From a virus, in the IMG/VR virus record IMGVR_UViG_3300042987_000824, positions 1 to 20,004 of that record: 20,004 nucleotides of DNA; one strand, given 5' to 3'. The translations under genes and the position numbers were made by a program. A model generated the notes under the pieces. The model saw only the letters and a program-made list of their open reading frames with translations, had not been told where the DNA came from and did not search any database. Shown here piece by piece: positions 1-5,884 of the stretch (positions are counted from its first letter, which is position 1; every line of letters begins with the position of its first letter).

Positions 1-297
1 AACAACCCCGTTGGACGCAACAAGTTCTAGGTCATAGAGGCCGCGCCTCCAAGTGATGGCGGCAGTCGTTGTGGCTGTCAGGTTCAGGTCAATAGTCCCG
101 GCAGCGCCGCCCAAAGTAATCCGACCATTCTCGGTCGTGAGTTCCAGCAGGACGGTATCGCTTGCCTTGCTTTGGCGAACCTGCATCCGGGCGGTGTAGC
201 CGGTCAGGTTGACGGCGGTGCCAGCAGAGTCCTTCCAGATAAACTGCTTTGTGTATGTCTCGCCTTGCAAAAACTCAAGATCGTATTCGCCAGCCAT
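1..297 (-). CDS. Hypothetical phage virion-type protein (partial, runs off left edge)
   Basis: The frame is open from an ATG at 297 to the window edge, giving the first 99 residues. The protein begins MAGEYDLEFLQGETY and continues with alternating hydrophobic and polar stretches (YTARMQVRQS, TVLLELTT, GTIDLNLTA, GLYDLELVA) that look like an all-beta domain. The ATG shares one base with the TAA of the upstream gene (TAATG), so translation is probably coupled and the protein belongs to the structural operon. Short beta-rich N-termini of this kind occur in phage baseplate, tail-fibre and tail-associated proteins, which is an inference from pattern only. The C-terminus is outside the window, so neither length nor function can be judged. 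Confidence 0.75.
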   Translation of the reverse strand, partial: MAGEYDLEFLQGETYTKQFIWKDSAGTAVNLTGYTARMQVRQSKASDTVLLELTTENGRITLGGAAGTIDLNLTATTTAAITWRRGLYDLELVASNGVV

Positions 298-950
298 TAT
301 GGTCTCCGCAACTTGACTTGCAGATCGGAGCGCGAATGACCGCGCACCGAACGCTGAAGCGCACGGTTGATGCCCTGGCGGAACATCACATTCCCAAGAG
401 CAGCAACGTCAGGATTGGTGTAAGACTTCCCAGGGGTCATGCTAAGTCGCATCTTTGCGCCGTGAGCAATGAACTCCACATAGTCTTGAAACAGAATGTC
501 ATCGCAGGTCGTAGATGCGCGAGTGGGCTTTAGCGCAACACGCAGGGTGATCGCGTTCAAAATCGTTTCATCAGGCACCGGATACAGGGCAAACGTGCGC
601 TCGTCCTTCTGGACGATGTTGCGGGGCTTGCCCTTCAGCACATTCGGATCTGGAAACGTAGCGTTGTAAACGGTAGGGTCTGTAACCATGTCAGGGGCGA
701 TTGGCATAAGCGGATCGTGCAGAAACCATCCGCGCATGATCTTGGTTACAAGGTGGTTCTTGGGCGGCTCAAACTCGTAATCCGATTGATTTGCAATTGC
801 CTTAATCGGATCGTGGTCGCGCTGAAGGATCAGAGACTGCTCACAGAAGTCGATGACAGCAGATCGCACGGCCTGAATTGCAGTAACCTCCGGGCAACCT
901 GGCGTGTCCGGCAGAACGTAAGGCAAAAAATCGTCGTAGGCGGTAGACAT
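297..950 (-). CDS. Phage head-tail adaptor-like protein
   Basis: A 217-aa protein starting at an ATG directly abutting the TAA of the upstream gene, with a GGAGG SD 7 nt before it. The N-terminus (YDDFLPYVLPDTPGCPEV, then AIQAVRSAVIDFCEQS) matches a pattern I associate with small phage structural proteins encoded just after the DUF6682-type protein in podovirus-like genomes. These are usually regarded as adaptor or tail-completion proteins joining portal and tail. The middle is beta-rich (RTFALYPVPDETILNAITLRVALKP) and a helical stretch DYVEFIAHGAKMRLSM follows. The C-terminus is basic. Position and size support the adaptor role, but no catalytic motif exists to confirm it. It could instead be another tail-tube or connector component. 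Confidence 0.75.
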   Translation of the reverse strand: MSTAYDDFLPYVLPDTPGCPEVTAIQAVRSAVIDFCEQSLILQRDHDPIKAIANQSDYEFEPPKNHLVTKIMRGWFLHDPLMPIAPDMVTDPTVYNATFPDPNVLKGKPRNIVQKDERTFALYPVPDETILNAITLRVALKPTRASTTCDDILFQDYVEFIAHGAKMRLSMTPGKSYTNPDVAALGNVMFRQGINRALQRSVRGHSRSDLQVKLRRP

Positions 951-1637
951 TTACACGCCTCCAGTTTGAAGAGCGGCAGGGTTCGGGTTGCCACCCTTGC
1001 TGTTGAGGTCGGGAGAAAAGCCAACATCCCGCTGCGTCTTCACGCCAAGCATCGCAGAGAATGCTTGGAAGTAGTTGGTCGCCAACTGGGCGTTGGTCGC
1101 AAACTCCGAATCCTTGTTGTAGGCCCGGAACAGAACGTAGTTCAGGAGAGGCTCTGAATAAATGTCAGCCAGGGCCAGCGTGCTTCCGGTTGTCGTAACG
1201 TCGGCAGGATTTTTGGAGATAACGATCTCCAACTTTGATGTCGACTTTGCTGGCGGGTAAACGTAGAAAACTGTCGGCACCCGGTTGTCATATATGAAGT
1301 TCTTGACAACGACGGCCTGATCGTCTGAATGCCAGTCAGGATTTTGGCTGTCCAGGATGTCGCGGTCTACCAGCCTTACGGCACGTCCGGCAGAGTTGTC
1401 GGCATTGATGTTGCGAGTCACATCCAAAAGACGAATGCCGGTTGCCGGGATAGACTGCTTTGTCCCGGCGGCACACGTCAGGGTTTCAACAGAAACAGAC
1501 GCATCAGGGCGGACCAGAACGATGGCTCGCTGTCCATCGTTGATCCACTTGAAGAACTCCGAGTCTGCCCAGCGGTACGTTGCGACTGTGTCGTTTAGTA
1601 CCAGACGCGCTCGATCAATGATGTCACTCGCCAGCAT
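951..1637 (-). CDS. DUF6682-like phage structural protein
   Basis: A 228-aa protein. The N-terminus MLASDIIDRARLVLNDT, then YRWADSEFFKWINDGQRAI and VLVRPDASVSVETL, fits the family I know as DUF6682, which is common in podovirus-like virion modules and thought to be an adaptor or connector component. Later conserved-looking pieces are GIRLLDVTRNI, RAVRLVDRDILDSQNPDWH and PTVFYVYPPA. The ATG at 1637 lies inside the end of the preceding small gene (14-nt overlap), and the SD there is weak, so coupling is likely. It lies next to the adaptor-like gene, as expected for a head-to-tail connector. The C-terminal tail (GGNPNPAALQTGGV) looks disordered. The family assignment is from memory; the exact virion role is inferred. 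Confidence 0.8.
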   Translation of the reverse strand: MLASDIIDRARLVLNDTVATYRWADSEFFKWINDGQRAIVLVRPDASVSVETLTCAAGTKQSIPATGIRLLDVTRNINADNSAGRAVRLVDRDILDSQNPDWHSDDQAVVVKNFIYDNRVPTVFYVYPPAKSTSKLEIVISKNPADVTTTGSTLALADIYSEPLLNYVLFRAYNKDSEFATNAQLATNYFQAFSAMLGVKTQRDVGFSPDLNSKGGNPNPAALQTGGV

Positions 1638-1833
1638 CGGCTTTCTTCGCCTTCTCTATCTTGAACGGCGTTGATTTCGGTTCCGGCTTCGGCTCAACCT
1701 GTGGCTTTGGCTCGGGCTTTGGCTCCGGTACGAACTCGATCATGTCCGGCCTTTGGGCCAGATGTTCCGTCCAGACATAAACGAAATTCGTTCCGTGCTG
1801 CTTCAGATAACGCATAGGCTTTTGCAACTTCAC
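1624..1833 (-). CDS. Small phage protein, WTE-motif domain plus EPKPEPK tail
   Basis: A 69-aa protein read from a GTG at 1833, which has a strong AGGAGG 6 nt upstream. An ATG at 1815 would give 63 aa and aligns better with its relative. Residues 7-32 (MRYLKQHGTN, VYVWTEHLAQRPDM) closely resemble the first 25 residues of the adjacent glycosyltransferase (MRLLRKRGTN, FVWTEALSQRADM). After this motif comes a Pro/Glu/Lys repeat (EPKPEPKPQVEPKPEPK) and a basic end, probably disordered. Small proteins with such an N-terminal WTE motif occur in podovirus structural modules; their function is unknown to me. The gene starts inside the end of the glycosyltransferase frame and overlaps it for 140 nt in another phase, which is unusual. 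Confidence 0.7.
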   Translation of the reverse strand: MKLQKPMRYLKQHGTNFVYVWTEHLAQRPDMIEFVPEPKPEPKPQVEPKPEPKSTPFKIEKAKKADAGE

Positions 1834-2776
1834 GGCAGACCTCCTCTGGTTTAACGGTGTAGAGAGCGGAGCATCCCATCTCACACACCCGATCCCACCC
1901 CCCACTTCGCTGCCAATAACACTTGGCGCAACTGGCTTCAGCCTCTACCGTTCTCACGGTAGGCGAACACTCGAACAAGAACTTGCCGCTTGCCTGTGCT
2001 ATCACCGCCACGCAAGGGACAGAGTAGAGACCCGCTATGTGCGCTGGGCCGCTGTCGTTGGCGACTACGCAATCCGCATTGGCGAAATAACGCAGAGCAT
2101 CGTTAGCCGACAGACCAATCTGTTTGTCAACATCGACGCCGAAGAATCCTTCGTTGATCGCCTGTCTTCCATCCTCACCGGCAAGCACCACAACCTTGTG
2201 AGTCCGTGACAAATCCTTGGCGATCCTCCGCCAATGCGGCATCGGATATATCCTGGGACGACCGGCAGAGATCGGAGCGAGGACGATATACCCGTTGGGA
2301 TATATAGGCTCTGGCTTGAAGACCGTGTCCGGCCTAGCCGCCTTCACGTCGCCAATATCGAATTGCCGAGACAGATTCCGCAGATACCAATCAAGCCTGG
2401 TCTTTACCGATCCACGGTAAGCCGCTTCTAGTTGCCCATCGTAGTCGTCGTTGATGTCGAAGCACTTCTGGTCCGGCAGGATCTGCACGCCGGGATGCTC
2501 GACTTTCAACCAATCTGGAAACTTCGAGTGGTAAAGAACCTTGAACCCTGCGTTTGCTAGACCACAAGCAACGTATAGCGCACAGACCGCGTCCCCTATC
2601 CCCCCAGCGGAGGTGTAGAACTCGATCGTCCTTGTCTTGATTGGCTCGCTAGGGTACGTCTGGCCGGGCCCGATTCGCATGGCTCGGTCGAGGTACTCCT
2701 CCATGTCCGCCCTCTGTGAGAGCGCCTCTGTCCATACGAATAGTTCGTTTGTCCCCCTCTTCCTCAACAGACGCAT
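1694..2776 (-). CDS. GT9 (ADP-heptosyltransferase-like) glycosyltransferase with phage N-terminal domain
   Basis: A 360-aa protein. Residues 1-25 repeat the WTE motif of the neighbouring small protein. Residues 51 onward look like glycosyltransferase family 9 of the GT-B fold: GGIGD at 58-62 followed by a hydrophobic helix, HPGVQIL at 94-100, APISAGRPRIYP at 167-178, VVVLAGEDG at 195-203 and the typical NDSGPAHIAG at 240-249. A Cys cluster (CAKC, then CEMGC) follows, as in several GT9-like proteins. Family members transfer sugars from nucleotide-sugar donors. The glycan acceptor here is unknown; a virion protein or host LPS are guesses. The start has AGGA upstream and sits 3 nt after the DUF5872 stop. 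The last ~46 residues overlap the next gene out of frame and look unlike the family, so the natural stop may have been lost. Confidence 0.85.
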   Translation of the reverse strand: MRLLRKRGTNELFVWTEALSQRADMEEYLDRAMRIGPGQTYPSEPIKTRTIEFYTSAGGIGDAVCALYVACGLANAGFKVLYHSKFPDWLKVEHPGVQILPDQKCFDINDDYDGQLEAAYRGSVKTRLDWYLRNLSRQFDIGDVKAARPDTVFKPEPIYPNGYIVLAPISAGRPRIYPMPHWRRIAKDLSRTHKVVVLAGEDGRQAINEGFFGVDVDKQIGLSANDALRYFANADCVVANDSGPAHIAGLYSVPCVAVIAQASGKFLFECSPTVRTVEAEASCAKCYWQRSGGWDRVCEMGCSALYTVKPEEVCREVAKAYALSEAARNEFRLCLDGTSGPKAGHDRVRTGAKARAKATG

Positions 2777-2779
2777 TGC

Positions 2780-3163
2780 CTACTTCCTGAACCGTGCAGC
2801 CTTCTCCGCAATCTTCTTGGGCTGCGGGACAAACTGCTTGCCCTTGGCGTTACCCTCAGCCTTGGCCTTGTTGGTAGCCGCCTTCTCCGAGGATGACATC
2901 GCCTTCCACGCTGCGTCTGGTAGGTAACGCTTCTTGCCTTCCGATGGCGTGTTGTCTGAGGTACGCCACTTCTCGCCTGTCCATTTACTCAGGGACTTCT
3001 GCGAGGAGGACTTGCTTCCAGAGTACCCACCGCCGGCCTTCTCATACCTTTGGGCAACCAGTTGCGCTTTCCTGGCAGACCACTCGCCCGGATCGCCACC
3101 CTTGCTTCCAGCCATTACCTCTTTCTTGATCCGCTCTCGCAGAGCCGGTTTCGTGTATCCCAT
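2780..3163 (-). CDS. DUF5872-like small basic protein
   Basis: A 127-aa Lys-rich protein. MGYTKPALRERIKKEVMAGS, then GGDPGEWSARKAQLVAQRY and EKAGGGYSG, followed by QKSLSKWTGEKW, RYLPDAAWKAMSSSEKAATN and GKQFVPQPKKI, fit the pattern of DUF5872, a family found in environmental phages and some large algal viruses with no established function. The ATG at 3163 was chosen because AGGGGGA precedes it and the family pattern starts there. A TTG at 3184 and an ATG at 3181 in the same frame lie in the terminator region. The gene sits between the capsid gene terminator and the glycosyltransferase. Its basic charge and internal SARKAQ/GGGY motifs would suit nucleic-acid binding, but this is inference. Confidence 0.85.
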   Translation of the reverse strand: MGYTKPALRERIKKEVMAGSKGGDPGEWSARKAQLVAQRYEKAGGGYSGSKSSSQKSLSKWTGEKWRTSDNTPSEGKKRYLPDAAWKAMSSSEKAATNKAKAEGNAKGKQFVPQPKKIAEKAARFRK

Positions 3164-3184
3164 TCTTCCCCCTGAACGCATCAA

Positions 3185-3212
3185 GAAAGAGGCAGGGGTG
3201 CCGAAGCACCCC
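3185..3212 (-). terminator. Intrinsic terminator after the capsid gene
   Basis: On the minus strand GGGGTGC and GCACCCC form a perfect 7-bp stem closed by a TTCG tetraloop, followed by TGCCTCTTTCTT. It begins 13 nt after the capsid protein stop codon. A stable stem with a UUCG loop and a pyrimidine/U-rich tail is typical of a rho-independent terminator. It would reduce transcription of the glycosyltransferase and adaptor genes relative to capsid, or protect the capsid mRNA 3' end. Confidence 0.8.
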
Positions 3213-3224
3213 CGCCGTTACTGC

Positions 3225-4196
3225 TTACGCCTTGTAGGCGTAGAGGTCCACCAGAGCCTCGGGCTTGACGACCTTGTAGCCATACACGTTCAGACCGCGA
3301 ACGATGTTGCCGAAGGTCGACTCGCTGCGAAGCGTCTCGACGTTGCTCATCTGGGACGCGAAGGTGATTGCATCCTTCGTGCCAGCGAGAACGTGCCACG
3401 ACTTGCGGTCAGCCGCCGCGCCCGTGCCGCCCGACGAGGAGTCGGAGCCGAGGTCGGTAGCGGACGACAGGTTGTTCGACACGAAGACCGTGAAGCGGTC
3501 GATCATGCCGAGTTTGCCGTTCCGCAGCGGGGACACGCTATCGCCCGTGAGGTAGGCTTGCTTGAGGTCCGACTTCTTCAGGAACGCAGCCATCCACGCC
3601 GGGATAACGATGAAGCGCCCGGTCTCCGGCACGTTCTGCTCGTCGAGAACCTGACCGCAGTCAAGGATCGCGTCGAGGACCGTGGTCGACGACACAGAGC
3701 GGGGAGCGCCAGTCGCACCAAGGTTGATGTCACCGGAGAGCAGACCGGCGGTCGCGCCCTTGTTGGAGGCGTGCGCGTCGGCGTAGACGTTGCCAAGGAC
3801 ATCGCTGTCGATTGCAATCTTCATCTGCTCGGCGGCGTCGTTCGTGAAGATGTCCATCAACTTCACGTCAGCCTGAACTTCCTGCACGTCGTCAACGATA
3901 ACGGCGAAGTACTTGCCCTTATCGATGTTCAGTTCGAGCGGGGTGCTGGACGGAACCTGATTGGTCAGGCTCAGGCCAGAGGTGTAGTTGTTGATCGTGA
4001 TGTTCGGCACGGTGCGGATATGCACCTTGTCGCCCATCGACTTGATCTCACCCTGCCAGTCGGTGTTGGCAATCTCGCCAAAGACCGTCGACTTATAGAA
4101 CTTGACCTGGAGTTTGCCGCTCCAGATTTCGGGGATGAACTTCGACGTACCAGCACCGGAATAACCGGTGTAACCACCTGCGAGAGGGAATGCCAT
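3225..4196 (-). CDS. Major capsid protein
   Basis: A 323-aa protein beginning MAFPLAGGYTGYSGAGTSKF and then IPEIWSGKLQVKFYKSTVFG. This N-terminus is typical of HK97-fold phage capsid proteins in podovirus-like genomes. Further supporting segments are EIKSMGDKVHIRTVPNITI, AVIVDDVQEVQADV (acidic spine-helix region), VLDAILDCGQVLDEQNVPE, GRFIVIPAWMAAFLKKS, FTVFVSNNL and the near-C-terminal NIVRGLNVYGYKVV. Length is normal for the class. The ATG has AAGGTGA 8 nt upstream. It directly follows the scaffold-like gene and is itself followed by a strong terminator, as expected for the most abundant virion protein. No protease gene is recognisable nearby, so capsid maturation may use scaffold exit without cleavage (inference). 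Confidence 0.92.
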   Translation of the reverse strand: MAFPLAGGYTGYSGAGTSKFIPEIWSGKLQVKFYKSTVFGEIANTDWQGEIKSMGDKVHIRTVPNITINNYTSGLSLTNQVPSSTPLELNIDKGKYFAVIVDDVQEVQADVKLMDIFTNDAAEQMKIAIDSDVLGNVYADAHASNKGATAGLLSGDINLGATGAPRSVSSTTVLDAILDCGQVLDEQNVPETGRFIVIPAWMAAFLKKSDLKQAYLTGDSVSPLRNGKLGMIDRFTVFVSNNLSSATDLGSDSSSGGTGAAADRKSWHVLAGTKDAITFASQMSNVETLRSESTFGNIVRGLNVYGYKVVKPEALVDLYAYKA

Positions 4197-4243
4197 GATG
4201 AGTCACCTTTCAAGATTGAATGGCGGCTCACCGAGGACTTCCG

Positions 4244-5194
4244 TTATCGGATGCGTCCTTCGAGTTGAGCCGCGTGGATGTCTGCTTCGATGGCAACCGC
4301 ATCCTTGTCGCTGACATCCCCTCGACGCATTGCTGCGTAGAAGTTGCCGATCTCCTGGCTCGTCCAGATCTTCTTGCCTACAGGAGGCTTCGAGACACGG
4401 GACGAATCAGGGACGACTTGGGATTCCAGTTTCTTGGAGGCGCTTGCCGCCCACGACTGCCCAGCCTTCTTGTATGCCTTGAAGAAGTTGGCTACGAGAC
4501 GCGCATCGCGACTTGCTTCGGCTTGCGACAACAGGTTCTGGCGCACCTCGCCAGTCAACTCGTCGTACCCGGATAACCACTTGTGGAAGTTCTTGTCGTC
4601 GTTGATCGCAACCCAGTCCGGCACCTCGCGGGCCAGACTCTCGTAGAAATCAACCTCAACAACCTTGGAGGTGCGGCTGTCGAAAGCGTCGATCTTGGCT
4701 TTGAGTTCCTTGATCTCAGATTCCTTGGCAGACACCTCTTCGCGTGCGGCGCGACGGATCAAATCGATCAGCGGCTCGCCGTACTCTTCCACTTCCTCGG
4801 GCTTGACGAACGACTGCGGTGACGCAGCCTTGCCCTGCTTCATCGCTTCCAACTCCGCTTCCATCACCTTGAGTTGGTTCTTCAACTCTCGGTTGTCAGC
4901 GGCAAGTCGCGGAACCTCGGCGGAGTACTTCCCAGTAAGAACCTTGAAGCGGTGTTCCCAAGTCTCCTCCTCGCCAAGATCTTCTTCTTGTTGCGGCGGG
5001 GGTTCGATGCCTTGGGAGCCGACAGGCTCGGGGGTTTCCTCTTGCGCGGGAGGCTCGGTGGTTTCAGCACTCGGCTGTTCCGGCGCAGGCTCCTCATTGG
5101 GAGCGTCCTCAGGTTTCGCTTCGTAGACCTGCTTGTACAGTTCCTCGGCTTTCGCCTCGGCTTCCAGTACCTTCTTCGGCAATGCAATAGACAT
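4244..5194 (-). CDS. Scaffold-like capsid assembly protein
   Basis: A 316-aa, strongly acidic protein. Residues 1-80 are rich in Pro/Glu (NEEPAPEQPSAETTEPPAQ), likely disordered. A coiled-coil-like segment follows (RLAADNRELKNQLKVMEAEL and EIKELKAKIDAFDS). The second half has conserved-looking motifs VEVDFYESLAREVPDW, HKWLSGYDELTG and ARLVANFFKAYKKAG, and the end is helical and charged (WTSQEIGNFYAAMRRGDV). This layout and its position between portal and capsid genes match scaffold proteins of podovirus-like phages. Such proteins direct procapsid assembly and leave before or during packaging. AAAGGAA lies 4 nt before the ATG. The role is inferred from position and composition; there is no catalytic motif. 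Confidence 0.85.
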   Translation of the reverse strand: MSIALPKKVLEAEAKAEELYKQVYEAKPEDAPNEEPAPEQPSAETTEPPAQEETPEPVGSQGIEPPPQQEEDLGEEETWEHRFKVLTGKYSAEVPRLAADNRELKNQLKVMEAELEAMKQGKAASPQSFVKPEEVEEYGEPLIDLIRRAAREEVSAKESEIKELKAKIDAFDSRTSKVVEVDFYESLAREVPDWVAINDDKNFHKWLSGYDELTGEVRQNLLSQAEASRDARLVANFFKAYKKAGQSWAASASKKLESQVVPDSSRVSKPPVGKKIWTSQEIGNFYAAMRRGDVSDKDAVAIEADIHAAQLEGRIR

Positions 5195-5335
5195 GGGTTC
5201 CTTTCCGTGAGCCGGACAACAGACGTGTGCGAGCCTCGCGGTATTCGCGGTCGTCAGTTGCTACGGTGTTCTCGGTTCCGGGTCGACGCCCCGGTGCGTT
5301 TGCGGTCTGCGACCGCGTCGGTAACTTGGTTACCG
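5195..5335 (-). repeat. Intergenic segment with two adjacent perfect hairpins
   Basis: Between the 77-aa gene and the scaffold gene are two perfect inverted repeats: CGGTAAC/GTTACCG (5319-5335, 3-nt loop), which contains the TAA stop of the 77-aa gene, and GCGGTC/GACCGC (5302-5316, 3-nt loop). No U-tract follows on the minus strand, so these are not ordinary terminators. They may be RNA processing or stability elements. No start codon with SD opens a separate gene here. Confidence 0.5.
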
Positions 5336-5563
5336 AAACTTCTGGAGGATGCTGCGGGCCTCTTCCGAGTAGCGAACAAACTCCCTCACAGCCTGAGCAG
5401 CACCAGCGTTCCAACGGGCGAGCGTGTCGTCCTTGGTTTCGGTGGTCTGTACATACAGGTCTTGCAGGGACTCATTCAGCCATTTCCGCACATCCTCGAA
5501 ATGGGGGTTGCTCTCCAAGGAGGAGAGCGCGTTCAAGACCTTTTGGTCTGGACGCTTGAGCAT
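5330..5563 (-). CDS. Conserved-type small phage protein (77 aa)
   Basis: A 77-aa helical protein, MLKRPDQKVLNALSSLESNP, followed by FEDVRKWLNESLQDLYVQ, TKDDTLARWNAGAAQAVREF and SEEARSILQKFR. I recognise the layout (short acidic/basic helices, KD(D/E)xLxRWxxGAAQAVxxF) from small proteins encoded between portal and scaffold in podovirus-like phages. Their role is unknown; a virion-assembly accessory is a guess. The ATG overlaps the TAA of the upstream small gene by one base (TAATG), so it is translationally coupled. A perfect 7-bp hairpin spans its stop codon. Confidence 0.8.
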   Translation of the reverse strand: MLKRPDQKVLNALSSLESNPHFEDVRKWLNESLQDLYVQTTETKDDTLARWNAGAAQAVREFVRYSEEARSILQKFR

Positions 5564-5736
5564 TACTTGCCGCCCTTCTTCATGTTCTTGCCAGTAAGCG
5601 ATCCGGCGCGACCACAGGCCATGCCGCCGTCAGCCATCTTGCTGACTTTGCCGCCATGCTTGTAGCCCTTGACGACCATGCCGCCATCCATGTAGCCGCC
5701 CTTCGCAAAGGGGGGCTTCATCATTTTTCCTTTCAT
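5563..5736 (-). CDS. Small Gly/Met/Lys-rich protein (57 aa)
   Basis: A 57-aa ORF with an AGGAGA SD: MKGKMMKPPFAKGGYMDGG, then MVVKGYKHGGKVSKMADGG and a C-terminus ending NMKKGGK. It is very basic, with repeated short units such as KGGYMDGGM, KHGGKV and MADGGM. Small GG-Met-Lys-rich proteins of this sort are frequent in phage structural modules and are seen in virions in some cases, but I know of no function. Its N-terminus MKGKM is shared with the preceding gene, which suggests a duplicated leader or shared evolutionary origin. Its stop overlaps the next ATG (TAATG), and a 10-nt gap containing the SD separates it from the preceding gene. Confidence 0.75.
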   Translation of the reverse strand: MKGKMMKPPFAKGGYMDGGMVVKGYKHGGKVSKMADGGMACGRAGSLTGKNMKKGGK

Positions 5737-5746
5737 GTCCTATCTC

Positions 5747-5881
5747 CTATTTCTTCTTCATGCACTTGCCCATCGCCTTGCACTTGGCAGGGTTCGGGCA
5801 ACCAGGACACGGCTTGAACGCAGCGCCGCCATTCTTGAAACCCTGCGGCATCGGCTTCTTGGCTTTCATCTTGCCCTTCAC
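5747..5881 (-). CDS. Tiny basic four-Cys protein (44 aa)
   Basis: A 44-aa ORF read from a GTG at 5881 that has AAGGAG 8 nt upstream, lying 3 nt after the portal stop. An ATG four codons later is the alternative. The sequence is MKGKMKAKKPMPQGFKNGG followed by a compact Cys segment CPGCPNPAKCKAMGKC and MKKK. The spacing C-x2-C-x6-C-x4-C would suit a small zinc-binding knuckle, though no homolog with known structure comes to mind. It shares the MKGKM start with the following 57-aa gene. The protein is highly basic. Nucleic-acid or portal binding is possible but unproven. Confidence 0.7.
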   Translation of the reverse strand: MKGKMKAKKPMPQGFKNGGAAFKPCPGCPNPAKCKAMGKCMKKK

Positions 5882-5884
5882 GGA

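Noticed and set aside
2934-4268. Plus-strand 444-codon frame opposite the capsid gene
   Set aside because: It is antisense to the capsid and DUF5872-like genes and its product is Arg/Val/Asp-rich without domain features.
5109-5414. Independent 101-aa gene between scaffold and the 77-aa gene
   Set aside because: Its only ATG lies inside the 77-aa gene, the first part reads as a shadow (Cys/Gly-rich), and no SD-supported start exists in the gap; kept only as a possible frameshift extension.
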